Assembly (NCBI RefSeq): GCF_004137355.1
Contig: NZ_SDVB01000238.1
Location: 1-64,000 of the forward strand
Length of the DNA stretch: 64,000 bases
Direction of reading: 5' to 3'
Source: Ciceribacter ferrooxidans
Lineage (GTDB): Bacteria; Pseudomonadota; Alphaproteobacteria; Rhizobiales; Rhizobiaceae
The position numbers and the translations under genes were made by a program. The notes under the pieces were generated by a model that searched no databases, was not told where the DNA came from, and saw nothing but the letters and a program-made list of their open reading frames with translations. Below, piece after piece: positions 1 to 9,242 of this stretch (positions are counted from its first letter, which is position 1; every line of letters starts with the position of its first letter).

Positions 1-101
1 GAGGCGGCGGCGGCAAGGCTGCCGGCGGTCAGGCAGGCGGCCAACAGGCGCGGGGCCCGCGGGCGCTTTCCTCCGGCTCCGCTTCTTGCGATTGAATTCA
101 T
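1..101 (-). CDS. 5' end of a probable secreted protein, cut by the window edge
   Basis: An open frame on the minus strand starts at the ATG at 101-99 and runs off the left edge without a stop (33 codons). The visible part has basic residues (R6, K12, R13, R15, R18) followed by a hydrophobic alanine/leucine run, the layout of a Sec signal peptide. No strong ribosome binding site is visible upstream. It diverges from the sugar-phosphate isomerase gene. The mature protein is outside the window, so no function can be given. Confidence 0.4.
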   Translation of the reverse strand, partial: MNSIARSGAGGKRPRAPRLLAACLTAGSLAAAA

Positions 102-310
102 GGGGTCCAGGCTCGGCGATCGCTTGAAAATGCTTACCCAAACGTAAAGCCATGTGGTTAACGTTTGGTTGCGACCACACCCGCCGGAGCACGGTGCCGG
201 GCCACTCCCTGTGGCTGCAACGCCACTAAGTTGTGCAAGGAATGTGGACCGAAAGCCGCAGCAGGCACGGAAATGTGGACAAGAAAAGGCAAAAGCAGTA
301 TGGGTCGCCC

Positions 311-1306
311 ATGATCAAGCGCGCCGTCAAACTTGTCGAAGCCGGGGCTATCGAATCCGCCCTGCGCACCGTTGCAACCGAAAAGAGTGGTTTGGACGCC
401 CTGCAGGGTGCCCTTACCGGATACCTGGCAGGTCCCTTCTGCAACGCGATCAAGGTGATCGGAAGCATTTCCGGTCGCGTGGTCGTCAGCGGTGTCGGCA
501 AGAGCGGCCATATCGGTTCCAAGATTGCTGCGACCTTCGCGTCGACGGGCACGCCCTCCTTCTTCGTTCACCCGGTGGAAGCCAATCACGGCGACCTCGG
601 TATGATCGCCCGCGACGACGTGATCCTGGCGATGTCCTGGAGCGGCGAGAGCACCGAACTGCACGGCATCCTCTCCTATTCGCGGCGCTTCTCCATTCCG
701 CTGATCGCGATGACGGCCGGCGAGACCTCGACGCTGGCGCGCGAAGCCGACATCGTGTTGCTGCTGCCCAAAGAACAGGAAGCCTGCCCGCACGGTCTCG
801 CCCCGACGACCTCGACGATGATGCAGCTTGCCATGGGTGACGCGCTCGCCGTTGCGCTGCTCGAAGCGCGCGGCTTCACGGCGCTCGATTTCCGCACCTT
901 CCATCCGGGCGGCAAGCTCGGCGCGATGCTGACGCACGTGACGGACATCATGCACACCGGCGACAGCATCCCACTGGTGCCGCTCGGCACCTCGATGCCG
1001 GACGCCATCACCATGCTGTCGATGAAGCGCTTTGGCTGCGTCGGCGTCGTGGACGGTAAGGGCACGCTCTGCGGCATTGTCACCGACGGCGACATCGCAC
1101 GTCATCTCGCGCGCAACCTCGCGGAGCTGACCGTCGACGACGTCATGACGCGCAATCCGAAGATCGTCGCGCCGGCGACGCTTGCGACCAGCGCGATGGG
1201 CCTGCTCAACCAGCACAATATCTCGGCGCTCTTCGTCGCCGACGAGGACCGCACGCCGCTCGGCATCGTGCATTTCCACGACCTGCTGCGGATCGGCGTC
1301 GCCTGA
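311..1306 (+). CDS. kdsD: Arabinose-5-phosphate isomerase, KpsF/GutQ (KdsD) family
   Basis: Predicted to interconvert ribulose 5-phosphate and arabinose 5-phosphate in the cytoplasm, the first step towards Kdo of lipopolysaccharide or K-antigen. The 331-aa product has an N-terminal SIS sugar-isomerase domain (about residues 45-180) with GVGKSGHIG, VEANHGDLGM and SWSGEST motifs and the family signature HPGGKLGA, then two CBS domains (about 215-331), each with a typical GIVxDGD/GIVHFHDL-like end. I chose the ATG at 311 because it gives the usual family length. An in-frame GTG at 233 would add 26 residues of unusual composition. It stands alone on the plus strand and converges on the NfeD gene 7 bp away. 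Whether it serves core LPS or a capsule cannot be told from the sequence. Confidence 0.9.
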   Translation: MIKRAVKLVEAGAIESALRTVATEKSGLDALQGALTGYLAGPFCNAIKVIGSISGRVVVSGVGKSGHIGSKIAATFASTGTPSFFVHPVEANHGDLGMIARDDVILAMSWSGESTELHGILSYSRRFSIPLIAMTAGETSTLAREADIVLLLPKEQEACPHGLAPTTSTMMQLAMGDALAVALLEARGFTALDFRTFHPGGKLGAMLTHVTDIMHTGDSIPLVPLGTSMPDAITMLSMKRFGCVGVVDGKGTLCGIVTDGDIARHLARNLAELTVDDVMTRNPKIVAPATLATSAMGLLNQHNISALFVADEDRTPLGIVHFHDLLRIGVA

Positions 1307-1313
1307 TCTCCGG

Positions 1314-1772
1314 TCAGGCCGCCTCCACCACCAGATCCCGTCCTGTCCCTGAAACCACCTTCACCTTGGTGCCGGCCGGTAGGTCCGGCCCCATGACAGG
1401 CCAGTAGGTGTCGTCGAGACGGATGCGCCCCCGACCATTGACGATCGGTTCGGGGAGGGTCGCCGTGCGCCCGACGAGGCTCGCGCCCCGCTGGTTGAGC
1501 AGCGGTTCGTCGGTCGCCTGTTCGCCGGAAGACAGGAAGCGACGGCCGGCAAAGGTCGAGACCACAGCAAGGGTGGCAAAGACGAGAAACTGCAGCTGCC
1601 AGACCCAGAAGCCCATCGTCCAGAGCAGGATGGACAGGAGGCCCGTCAATAGTGCGGCAATCCCGATCCAGACGAGGAAGACGCCGGGCAGGGCCAGCTC
1701 GGCGGCCAGCAGAAGAAAGCCGAGGAGCCACCAGCTCCAGGGGCCGAGTTCGCTGATCAGGCGCATCAGCAT
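1314..1772 (-). CDS. NfeD-family membrane protein
   Basis: A 152-aa protein with about three hydrophobic segments in residues 10-75 and a small C-terminal beta-rich (OB-fold) domain, about 90-150, typical of the short NfeD class (NfeD1b). The family is linked to membrane-microdomain organisation and is almost always encoded beside an SPFH/stomatin protein, as here. The SPFH gene ends 3 bp upstream, so the two are cotranscribed. The protease domain of long NfeD proteins is absent. Confidence 0.85.
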   Translation of the reverse strand: MLMRLISELGPWSWWLLGFLLLAAELALPGVFLVWIGIAALLTGLLSILLWTMGFWVWQLQFLVFATLAVVSTFAGRRFLSSGEQATDEPLLNQRGASLVGRTATLPEPIVNGRGRIRLDDTYWPVMGPDLPAGTKVKVVSGTGRDLVVEAA

Positions 1773-1775
1773 GGC

Positions 1776-2789
1776 TCAGCTCTCCTCGCTCGGCCGGTCT
1801 GCGGCGAAGGGGTTCACCGCCGGTGTCGAACGGCTCGGGCTTACGCGCGGCCGCGGCGGTTGGGGTGCTGCCTCGCCGAAGACCTCGCGGGCGATGGCGC
1901 CGATGCCGCCGAGCGTGCCGATGAGGCTCGAGGCTTCCATCGGCATCAGCACGACCTTCGAATTGGAGGCCGTGCCGATCGAGGTCATCGCCTCGGTGTA
2001 TTTCTGCGCCACGAAGTAGTTGATCGCATTGATGTCGCCGGCGGCGATCGCCTGCGATACCATCTGCGTCGCCTTGGCTTCCGCTTCCGCCAGACGTTCA
2101 CGGGCCTCCGCCTCGCGGTAGGCGGCCTCACGCTGGCCTTCGGCTTCGAGGATGGCCGATTGCTTGGCGCCCTCCGCCCGCAGGATCTGCGCGTTGCGAT
2201 AGCCTTCGGCTTCGAGCACCTGGGCACGCTTCTCGCGCTCGGCCTTCATCTGCCGCGCCATGGCGTCGACGAGATCGGCCGGCGGGCGGATGTCCTTGAT
2301 CTCGACGCGGGTGACCTTGATGCCCCAGGGGCCGACCGCCTCGTCGACGACCCTGAGCAGCCGGTCGTTGATCGCCTCGCGGTTCGAGAGCAGCTCGTCG
2401 AGGTCCATCGAGCCCATGACCGAACGGATGTTGGTCATGGTGAGGTTGAGGATCGCATTTTCGAGATTGGCGACCTGATAGGCCGCCTGCGCGGCGTTCA
2501 GCACCTGGTAGAAGGCGACGGCGTCGGCGGAGACGCTCGCATTGTCCTTGGTGATGACCTCCTGGGTCGGAACGTCGAGGACCTGTTCCATGACGTTCAG
2601 CTTGGCGCCGATCCGCTCGATGAACGGGATAATCAGGTTGAGGCCCGGCTCCAGCGTACGGGTATAGCGGCCGAAGCGCTCGATGGTGTAGCGGAAGCCC
2701 TGCGGCACCGTCTTGATCCCGGCAAACAGGACCAGGATGACGAGTGCCACGAGTGCAATGACGACGATGTCCGAACCGGCGAGACCCAT
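1776..2789 (-). CDS. SPFH/stomatin-like membrane-scaffold protein (QmcA/paraslipin type)
   Basis: The 337-aa product starts with one N-terminal membrane helix (about 8-28), followed by an SPFH/band 7 domain (about 30-200; note [20 protein letters not shown] and the conserved IKDIRPP). A long Ala/Glu-rich coiled coil (about 200-260; repeated [20 protein letters not shown] type) and a short Pro/Arg tail follow. Such proteins oligomerise on the inner membrane and act with NfeD partners. It is the first gene of the two-gene SPFH-NfeD operon. An AGGAGGG-like site lies upstream of the ATG at 2789. Confidence 0.9.
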   Translation of the reverse strand: MGLAGSDIVVIALVALVILVLFAGIKTVPQGFRYTIERFGRYTRTLEPGLNLIIPFIERIGAKLNVMEQVLDVPTQEVITKDNASVSADAVAFYQVLNAAQAAYQVANLENAILNLTMTNIRSVMGSMDLDELLSNREAINDRLLRVVDEAVGPWGIKVTRVEIKDIRPPADLVDAMARQMKAEREKRAQVLEAEGYRNAQILRAEGAKQSAILEAEGQREAAYREAEARERLAEAEAKATQMVSQAIAAGDINAINYFVAQKYTEAMTSIGTASNSKVVLMPMEASSLIGTLGGIGAIAREVFGEAAPQPPRPRVSPSRSTPAVNPFAADRPSEES

Positions 2790-2881
2790 TTCTGCCCTCC
2801 TCTACACGGTGTCGTAGCAGTTGATCACTTCGGCACGTTAAGCGCAAGAAACAACAGCGGGTTTCGCCGGGAGGAGGTGCG

Positions 2882-3916
2882 TCAGACCCAGCCCTGCAGC
2901 TCGCGGCGCACAACCTTTTCGAGCACGCGCATGCCTTCGGGGCTGTCGTTGAGGCAGGGGATGTGGACGAACTTCTCGCCGCCGTGCTCGTGGAAACTCT
3001 CCGCGGCCTCGCCGGCGATCTCCTCCAGCGTCTCCAGACAGTCGGAGACGAAGCCCGGATTGATGACCGCGATCCGTTTTACGCCCTCGTGTGCAAGCTT
3101 CTCGACGGTCTTGTCGGTGTAGGGCTGCAGCCATTCCTCCGGCCCGAACCGCGACTGGAAGGTCACCATGAACCGATCCTTCGGCAGGCCGAGACGCTCG
3201 CGCAGCAGCCGTCCGGTCTTCTGGCAGAAACAGTGATAGGGATCGCCCTGCTTGAAATAGGATTGCGGGATGCCGTGGAAGGAGGCGAGCAGCATTTCCG
3301 GCTGCCAGTCGAGGCCGGCGAGCGTCTTTTCCACCGAGACCGCCAGTGCGTCGATGTATTCCGGGTCGTCGTGATATTGCGGCACGGTGCGCAGCGCCGG
3401 CTGCCAGCGCATCGCCATCAGCTTTTCGAAGGCCTTGTCGTTGACGGTCGCCGTCGTGGAGGCGGCATATTGGGGATAGAGCGGGAAGAGCAGGATCTTG
3501 TCGCAGCCCGCCGCCTGCAGCGCGTCGATCTTCGTGGCGATGGACGGCTGGCCGTAGCGCATCGCCCAGTCGACGACGACGTTTGGAAGGTCCCGGAGTG
3601 CCGCTGTCAGCAGCTCGGACTGGCTGCGGGTATAGGTGCGCAGGTAGCTCTCGTCCTTCTCCTTGTTCCAGATTTCCGCATAGGCCTTGCCGACCTTCTG
3701 CGGGCGGGTGTTGAGCACGATGCCGAAGAGGATCGGATACCATTTCCACGGCGACCACTCGATCACGCGCTTGTCGGTCAGGAATTCCTTGAGGTAGCGC
3801 CGCATCGAGGCGTAGTCGGTGCCGTCCGGCGTGCCGAGATTGACCAGGAGAACGCCGACTTTTCCGAAGCGAACGGGCGGGTGGTTGGCTGGCAGGTGGG
3901 TGAGATCGGCTGTCAT
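2882..3916 (-). CDS. hemH: Ferrochelatase
   Basis: Inserts Fe2+ into protoporphyrin IX, the last step of haem synthesis, at the cytoplasmic face of the inner membrane. The 344-aa product covers the whole family: N-terminal GVLLVNLGTPD, FPLYPQYAAST, the ASFHGIP motif with the catalytic His near residue 210, and a C-terminal NPGFVSDCLETLEEI segment with the conserved Glu. The frame stays open far upstream over the neighbouring nucleotidase gene, but homology begins at MTADLTHL, so the ATG at 3916-3914 is the start. The C-terminal extension of [2Fe-2S] ferrochelatases is absent. It lies 131 bp downstream of the nucleotidase gene, beyond that gene's terminator, so it probably has its own promoter there. 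Confidence 0.95.
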   Translation of the reverse strand: MTADLTHLPANHPPVRFGKVGVLLVNLGTPDGTDYASMRRYLKEFLTDKRVIEWSPWKWYPILFGIVLNTRPQKVGKAYAEIWNKEKDESYLRTYTRSQSELLTAALRDLPNVVVDWAMRYGQPSIATKIDALQAAGCDKILLFPLYPQYAASTTATVNDKAFEKLMAMRWQPALRTVPQYHDDPEYIDALAVSVEKTLAGLDWQPEMLLASFHGIPQSYFKQGDPYHCFCQKTGRLLRERLGLPKDRFMVTFQSRFGPEEWLQPYTDKTVEKLAHEGVKRIAVINPGFVSDCLETLEEIAGEAAESFHEHGGEKFVHIPCLNDSPEGMRVLEKVVRRELQGWV

Positions 3917-3987
3917 TGTCTGTGCTCGTCCTGATCCTGTGTCGCCGCCTCGCAGATTGGGTGAGCGCGGCGCGCGTGAGCCTTTTC

Positions 3988-4024
3988 TAAAAAGAAAAGC
4001 CGGTCCGGGGAAGCCCGGGCCGGC
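3988..4024 (-). terminator. Rho-independent terminator of the 5'-nucleotidase gene
   Basis: On the minus strand an 11-bp GC-rich stem (arms 3999-4009 and 4014-4024, one G-T wobble, 4-nt loop) is followed by a T-rich tract (3988-3998). It lies 24 bp beyond the nucleotidase stop codon and ahead of hemH. Confidence 0.85.
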
Positions 4025-4047
4025 CAGATGTCTGCAGGAAAGCAAGC

Positions 4048-5892
4048 TTATTTCGCGGGAACTTCGAGTTCCTGGCCGACCATCAGGAAGTCGGGGTTCT
4101 TCAGCTTGTTGGCTTCGGCGATCTTCGACCACATCATGCCGTCGCCGAAGAGCTCCTTGGCGATCTTCCAGAGGCTGTCGCCGGCTGCCACCGAATAGGT
4201 CTTGACGGTTGCAACCGCCGCGTCGGCAGCCGCCGGTGCGGGGGTTTCCTTCGCGGGTGCCGTTGCGGCCGGGGCCTGTGCAGCGCCGGCGACTTCCGCA
4301 ACACGGCCGTCGGTATAGGGCTTGTAGGGGCTGTTTTTGGCGATGTACTCGGCCACCACCGTTTCGAGGCCCGGACCGTAGTCGTAGGCGTTGGTGCCGG
4401 CGGTCGCGAAGATCTTGTAGCCGTCGCCGCCCGCACGCATGTAGTTGTTGGTCGCGACACCGTAGGTCTTGGCCGGGTCGAGCGGGACGAAAGCATCGCC
4501 CTCCTTGACCTCGACGGAGATCACGCGGCTGCCGGCCGGCTTCGATTTGTCGAAGCTGTATTTCAGGCCGGCGACCTGCGGGAAGCGGCCGGCACCTTCC
4601 TCGATCTGGCCGAGGCCGTTCTCGAGTGCCGCGACGATGTCGGCGCCCTTCAAGTGGAAGGTGGCGAGCGTGTTCTGGAACGGCAGCACGGTCAGCACTT
4701 CGCCCATGGTGACGACGCCGCCGTCGATCGAGGCGCGCAGGCCCCCGCCGTTCTGGATGGCGATCGTGATACCCTGATCCTTGACGCGGTCGACCATGGC
4801 GTCGGCGACGAGGTTGCCCATCGAGCATTCCTTGACGCGGCAGACCTCGCGCGAGCCGTCGATGACATCGGCCGACTGGCCGATTTCCTTCTTCTTCAGT
4901 TCGTCGATCGGGCCTGCGAGTTCCGCGACCTTCGCGGTATAGCCTTCGTCCGGCTTGACGGAAGCGTCGAGGAGCTTCGGCGCACCCTCGGCCGACTTGA
5001 CCACGCCGGCATCGTCGAAGACGACCTTCAGGTCGCCCAGATACTTCGAATAGGCGTAGGCGGTCACGATCGGCACGTCGACGCCCGACGGTGACTTGAC
5101 CAGCGTCGGGTAGGGGCCGGCAGCCTTCTCGTCGGTGCTCGAAAGCAGCGTGTGGCTATGCCCGCCGACGATGACATCGATGCCGTCGACGGCCTTCGCG
5201 ATCTCCTGGTCCTTGACGTAGCCGACATGCGAGAGCAGCACGATCTTGTTGACGCCTGCGGCCTGGATTTCCTTCACCGCATCCTTCAGATAGCCGATCT
5301 CGTCGGCGAAGAGCACATCCTTGCCGGGCGAGGAGGTTTCGTCGGTGTCGCTTGCAAGCACGGAGACGATCGCGACCTTCTCGCCGCCGAATTCCTTGAC
5401 GATATAGGGCTTGTATTTGTCGGCGATCGGCGTGTTGAGGCCGGCGAGCGTGTTGCCGGAGATCATCGGGAACTTGAGCGCCGCGATGAAGCGGGCGAGC
5501 TCTTCCGGACCGTCGTCGAATTCGTGGTTGCCGATCGCCATGGCGTCGAAGCCGATGCCGTTCATGAACTCGGCGATCGGTGCGCTCTTGTAGGTCGTAT
5601 AGAAGAGGGAGCCCTGGAACTGGTCGCCGGCGTCGAGAACCAGCACGTTGGTGCCGGAGAGTTCGCCACGACGGGTGTCGATCGCCGTCTTCATGCGGGC
5701 GATGCCGCCGAAGCACTCGTTCTTGCCAGCCTCTTCCTCCGAGCAGGTCGAATCGTACTTGTTGATCGCCTCGATACGCGAGTGGAAGTCGTTGATGTGC
5801 AGGATGTTCAGCTCGAAATCCGCAAAGGCTGCGCCCGCCGAGAGGGCGAGCACGGACACACTCAACAGGCCCAATCGAAATTGTTTCAACAT
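4048..5892 (-). CDS. Periplasmic 5'-nucleotidase/UshA-family phosphoesterase with C-terminal LysM domain
   Basis: A 614-aa exported enzyme predicted to hydrolyse nucleotides or related phosphoesters in the periplasm. A signal peptide (about 1-24) ends in AGAAFA-D. The metallophosphatase domain (about 28-330) shows the metal motifs NILHINDFHS, LDAGDQFQGS, GNHEFDDG and GGHSH. The 5'-nucleotidase C-terminal domain (about 340-520) contains FQNTLATFHL and the substrate-binding NNYMRAGGDGYK region. After an Ala/Pro linker, residues about 563-614 form a LysM module (YSVAAGDSLWKIAKELFG ... NPDFLMVGQELEVP), a peptidoglycan-binding unit not usual in UshA. An AGGAG site precedes the ATG. The gene is monocistronic with its own terminator. 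The exact substrate is not deducible. Confidence 0.9.
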   Translation of the reverse strand: MLKQFRLGLLSVSVLALSAGAAFADFELNILHINDFHSRIEAINKYDSTCSEEEAGKNECFGGIARMKTAIDTRRGELSGTNVLVLDAGDQFQGSLFYTTYKSAPIAEFMNGIGFDAMAIGNHEFDDGPEELARFIAALKFPMISGNTLAGLNTPIADKYKPYIVKEFGGEKVAIVSVLASDTDETSSPGKDVLFADEIGYLKDAVKEIQAAGVNKIVLLSHVGYVKDQEIAKAVDGIDVIVGGHSHTLLSSTDEKAAGPYPTLVKSPSGVDVPIVTAYAYSKYLGDLKVVFDDAGVVKSAEGAPKLLDASVKPDEGYTAKVAELAGPIDELKKKEIGQSADVIDGSREVCRVKECSMGNLVADAMVDRVKDQGITIAIQNGGGLRASIDGGVVTMGEVLTVLPFQNTLATFHLKGADIVAALENGLGQIEEGAGRFPQVAGLKYSFDKSKPAGSRVISVEVKEGDAFVPLDPAKTYGVATNNYMRAGGDGYKIFATAGTNAYDYGPGLETVVAEYIAKNSPYKPYTDGRVAEVAGAAQAPAATAPAKETPAPAAADAAVATVKTYSVAAGDSLWKIAKELFGDGMMWSKIAEANKLKNPDFLMVGQELEVPAK

Positions 5893-6170
5893 CGGTTTTC
5901 TCCTGATATCTGCGGCCTACTTCTTCAGCCGCCGTTCGTATTTCCGCTCGGTATTCAAAGGACTACACTTTGCGGCGATGTTTCCACCAAGTGCCTGCGA
6001 CCGCAAGAGCAAATGCGCGTGGTCCCCGTCGCTCGACACAGACGTGGTAAACCGGCAAAGCGACAGTTGCGCGAAGAGACGGGTGGTCTTGAGGTCCGCG
6101 GTGCGGAAGGCGCACGAGAACGACGCCGGGCCGGTGGCCCGGGCGCTTCATCTGCGAGAATGGAATGCGA

Positions 6171-6533
6171 TCAGGACCGGCGGGCGAGCGAGAACTGTGC
6201 ACCGCTGTCGGAGGTGCAGTTCAGCTGGTTCGGCGTCACCAGTGCGCAATTGACCTTCGACTGCGTGTTGCGGACGAGCGAGGTCATGTTGATCTCGACC
6301 AGGCGATCCGAAATGTTGGCGTAGGTGCCGGAAGCGAGGAGCTGGTTCGTATCGGTCGTGCGCGTGTTGAACGTGCCGCCGGAGAAGGTGGAGGTGATTC
6401 CGTTCGGATCGACCCACGTGCCTTCAACGGTCGTCGCCTGACGAACCGGTGGCATCGGGCGCGGGCCACTGGAGTAACATGCCGACAGCGCCGAGGCGCA
6501 TACCAGCAGAACGCCGAGATTCCTGATTTTCAT
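6171..6533 (-). CDS. Omp10-like outer-membrane lipoprotein
   Basis: The 120-aa product has a lipoprotein signal peptide with lipobox LSAC (Cys near residue 19) and a small domain typical of Brucella Omp10-like proteins (EGTWVDPNGI ... SGGTFNTRTTDTNQLLASGTY ... VNCALVTPNQLNCTS). It should be lipidated and anchored in the outer membrane. The ATG at 6533 is chosen because it begins the basic-hydrophobic signal sequence; the open frame continues upstream but without homology. The 278 bp between its stop and the nucleotidase gene hold nothing I can support. Confidence 0.8.
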   Translation of the reverse strand: MKIRNLGVLLVCASALSACYSSGPRPMPPVRQATTVEGTWVDPNGITSTFSGGTFNTRTTDTNQLLASGTYANISDRLVEINMTSLVRNTQSKVNCALVTPNQLNCTSDSGAQFSLARRS

Positions 6534-6663
6534 TCGTGTTTCCCCACATAGTCCGGGCCAGCCTTGACCCGGAACCATGCCGCCAACAAATGGTGAAAGC
6601 AAGGCCAAGTATCCGCCTTTGCGCGGTTTTCCAACGTCGAGCGCCGGCGCTTGACCGTTGGCA

Positions 6664-6692
6664 AAAGAAAACCCGCCGCGCGAGGCGGCGGG
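6664..6692 (-). terminator. Rho-independent terminator of homospermidine synthase
   Basis: The minus strand has a perfect 8-bp GC stem (arms 6672-6679 and 6685-6692) with a 5-nt loop, followed by a TTTTCTTTT-type tract at 6664-6671, about 30 bp past the hss stop. Confidence 0.85.
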
Positions 6693-6721
6693 CAAGGAGC
6701 GGGTGCCCCGGACTGCCTGGA

Positions 6722-8167
6722 TCAGCGAACGAGGATGTTCCGGAATTGCCACGGGTCCTTGGTGTCGAGGTCTTCGGGGAAGAGGCCTGGGCGGCCGTCG
6801 AGCGGCGTCCAGTCGGTGTAGTGGCCCTCGACCGGGCCGAGATAGGGCGACTGGACTTCCAGGCAGCGCTTGTAGTCCATCTCGTCGGCCTCGACGATGC
6901 CTGCTTCCGGGTTTTCGAGCGCCCAGACCATGCCGGCGAGCACGGCGGAGGAAACCTGCAGGCCGGTGGCGTTCTGGTAGGGGGCGATGCGGCGGGTCTC
7001 TTCGACCGACAGGCGCGAGCCGTACCAATAGGCGTTCTTCTCGTGGCCGTAGAGCAGTACGCCGAGTTCGTCGATGCCGTCGACCAGCTCGTCCTCGTCG
7101 AGCACGTGCAGCACCGGCTGCGGATTGCCGCCGTTACCGAACATCTCATGGAGCGAGAGCACCGCGTCGTTCGCCGGGTGGTAGGCATAGTGGCAGGTCG
7201 GGCGGAAGGTCACTTCGTCGTCCTTGTCGCGAACCGTGAAGTAGTCGGCGATCGAGATCGACTCGTTGTGTGTGACGAGGAAGCCGTATTGCGCGCCCGG
7301 CGTCGGGCACCAGCTCCGCACGCGGGTATTGGCGCCTGGCTGCTCGAGGTAGATGGCCGCCTTGCAGCCCTTCTTGTGCTTCTTGGCGTTCTTCGGCATC
7401 CACTTTTCGTGGGTACCCCAGCCGAGTTCGGCCGGCTGCAGGCCTTCCGAGATGAAGCCTTCGACCGACCAGGTGTTCCAGAAGACGTCGAGCGGCTTCG
7501 GATGCTTCGTGCGCTGGGTGTCGCGCTCGGCGATGTGGACGCCCTTTACGCCGACCTTCTTCATCAGGCGGGCCCAACCTTCGCGGTCGTTCTGGTCCGG
7601 CTCGTCGAACTTGAGACCGATCTCGTTGGCGAGATTGACCAGCGCCTGCTTGACGAACCAGGACACCATGCCCGGGTTGGCGCCGCAGGTGGAGACGGCC
7701 GTGGTGCCGCCGGGATTCTTCTTCTTTTCCTGACGCGCCGTTTCGCGCAGCGCATAGTTGGTGCGGTCGGCATTCTTCATGTTCTTGTCGAAATAGAAGC
7801 CGAGCCAGGGTTCGACGACGGTGTCGATGTAGAGCACGCCGAGCTTGCGGCAGAGCTTCATGAGATCGAGCGAGCCGGTGTCGACCGAGAGATTGACGCA
7901 GAAGCCCTGGCCGGTGCCGTCGGTCAGCAGCGGCGTCAGCAAGGTCTTGTAGTTGTCCTTGGTGACATGCGCCTGGATGTGGCGGACGCCATGCTCGGCA
8001 AGCAGGGGAGCTTCGTCGTTGCGCGGGTCGATGACGACCATCCGGCTCTTGTCGAATTTGAAGTGACGTTCGATCAGCGGCAGCGTGCCGCGGCCGATGG
8101 AGCCGAAGCCGATCATCACGATTGGGCCTGTGATCTCTGCGTGAACCGGATAATCTTGCTTGCTCAT
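6722..8167 (-). CDS. hss: Homospermidine synthase
   Basis: NAD-dependent enzyme that forms sym-homospermidine from putrescine, a major polyamine of rhizobia. The 481-aa product opens with a Rossmann nucleotide-binding motif (IVMIGFGSIGRG, about residues 13-24) and VVIDPRN, and is collinear with the family to its DPWQFRNILV end. I start at the ATG at 8167 (MSKQDYPV), which has a GGAGAG site just upstream; the open frame extends 35 codons further without family resemblance. It is a single gene with its own terminator, downstream of the pepF-pab operon. Confidence 0.95.
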   Translation of the reverse strand: MSKQDYPVHAEITGPIVMIGFGSIGRGTLPLIERHFKFDKSRMVVIDPRNDEAPLLAEHGVRHIQAHVTKDNYKTLLTPLLTDGTGQGFCVNLSVDTGSLDLMKLCRKLGVLYIDTVVEPWLGFYFDKNMKNADRTNYALRETARQEKKKNPGGTTAVSTCGANPGMVSWFVKQALVNLANEIGLKFDEPDQNDREGWARLMKKVGVKGVHIAERDTQRTKHPKPLDVFWNTWSVEGFISEGLQPAELGWGTHEKWMPKNAKKHKKGCKAAIYLEQPGANTRVRSWCPTPGAQYGFLVTHNESISIADYFTVRDKDDEVTFRPTCHYAYHPANDAVLSLHEMFGNGGNPQPVLHVLDEDELVDGIDELGVLLYGHEKNAYWYGSRLSVEETRRIAPYQNATGLQVSSAVLAGMVWALENPEAGIVEADEMDYKRCLEVQSPYLGPVEGHYTDWTPLDGRPGLFPEDLDTKDPWQFRNILVR

Positions 8168-8284
8168 TCCACTCTCCTTCAGATGCGCAGTCGACCGCGC
8201 GGGCGCCTGCAGAACCTCGCTGCAACGGCCTTTCCGGTTCTCGGAACGCTCTAGATCATAAATTACTGACACAATAAAGAGGCC

Positions 8285-9229
8285 TCAGGCGGCGCCGTTC
8301 TTCTCTTTGTTTGCCGGGAACATGTCGCCGCGCAGGCAGGAAACGAGTTCGTCCCTCTTTTCGGCAAGCCCCTTGTAGTTCACCTGTGCCGCGGTGAGCG
8401 CCTCCAGCTGTTCGGCCAGCTTTGCGGCGAGCTCGGCGCCGGCCGGATGGGTGGCGAAAGCGCGGATGGGATCGAGATAGATGCGGATCGTGAAGACGAT
8501 GTCGCCGGAGACCGGGAGCTTGCGCAAGGTCTGCCGTTCGACCCTGACGATCGCCCTGTCCGCCGCGACTGCCGTCGACGAAGGTTCGACGGGAAGCTTC
8601 GCCGTCTGCGGATGGAAAAGGGCGTGGCGCCAGTTGATCGACCAGTTGAACCGTTCGGCCGGCTGGTCTGGATGGAGACCGTCGAAGATGCGATTGACGA
8701 GCGTGGCATTGCGCGTGCCGGCCTGAAAACCGGGGACGGCCGCGTGAACCTCCTCCATCGGGCGGCCGAACTTCTCCTTCAGCGACCACGAAGAGGGGAA
8801 GGAGAGATGGGCGGCGGCAATCTGCCAGCCGTTCTCGCGCCGGCGCATCAGGACGAGATCGTCCTGCACCAGGAAACCCGCCCGCAGAAGCGGCGGCATC
8901 GCCGCGTCGGAAAGGTCGACCGAATGGCCGGCGACGTGCATCACACTGCCGGAGCGGCGGTAGATCTCTCCATGTTCCCGCTGAAGGTAGTCGGAGAGCA
9001 GGTCGAGGCATTCCTGCTGACCGGCACGGGTGTCCGGCGCTTCCATGAAGATCTCGTCGGCATAAAGGCCGAAGAGGCGCCGTTTCTCGGCAAGCTCGCC
9101 TGCGAGCTGTTCGTCCGGCTCGGTCCAGCGGCGGAGGTCGAGCGGGCGCAGGCCGATGGTGAAGGGCGTCGACGAGCCGTCATAGGGAGTGCGGGGCGGC
9201 CTGGCGGATGTCGTGGTGGTCATCTCCAT
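8285..9229 (-). CDS. DUF3445 protein, haem-dependent oxidative N-demethylase-like
   Basis: A 314-aa soluble protein of the DUF3445 family, a few members of which are haem-dependent oxidative N-demethylases. Recognised from the N-terminal PFTIGLRPLD, the central SFPSSWSLKEKFGRPMEEVHAAVPG, the FNWSINW segment and the VRVERQTLRKLP block. No signal peptide or membrane segment is present. A GAGGGAG site precedes the ATG at 9229. It is the last gene of the pepF-pabB-class IV-yciI operon, 13 bp after yciI. The substrate in this organism is unknown. Confidence 0.8.
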   Translation of the reverse strand: MEMTTTTSARPPRTPYDGSSTPFTIGLRPLDLRRWTEPDEQLAGELAEKRRLFGLYADEIFMEAPDTRAGQQECLDLLSDYLQREHGEIYRRSGSVMHVAGHSVDLSDAAMPPLLRAGFLVQDDLVLMRRRENGWQIAAAHLSFPSSWSLKEKFGRPMEEVHAAVPGFQAGTRNATLVNRIFDGLHPDQPAERFNWSINWRHALFHPQTAKLPVEPSSTAVAADRAIVRVERQTLRKLPVSGDIVFTIRIYLDPIRAFATHPAGAELAAKLAEQLEALTAAQVNYKGLAEKRDELVSCLRGDMFPANKEKNGAA

Positions 9230-9242
9230 GGCCGCCGCTCCC

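Noticed and set aside
158-1279. Long minus-strand frame opposite the kpsF/kdsD gene, and similar long frames opposite nearly every gene (for example 2963-3934, 11305-13239, 34970-36373, 44145-46364).
   Set aside because: High-GC codon bias leaves antisense frames open. Their products are rich in Arg/His/Gly/Ala, match no family and lie exactly over strong genes.
5963-6202. 79-residue minus-strand frame in the gap between the nucleotidase and Omp10-like genes.
   Set aside because: Arg/Pro-rich composition, no ribosome binding site, no recognisable family, and partly overlaps the lipoprotein gene.
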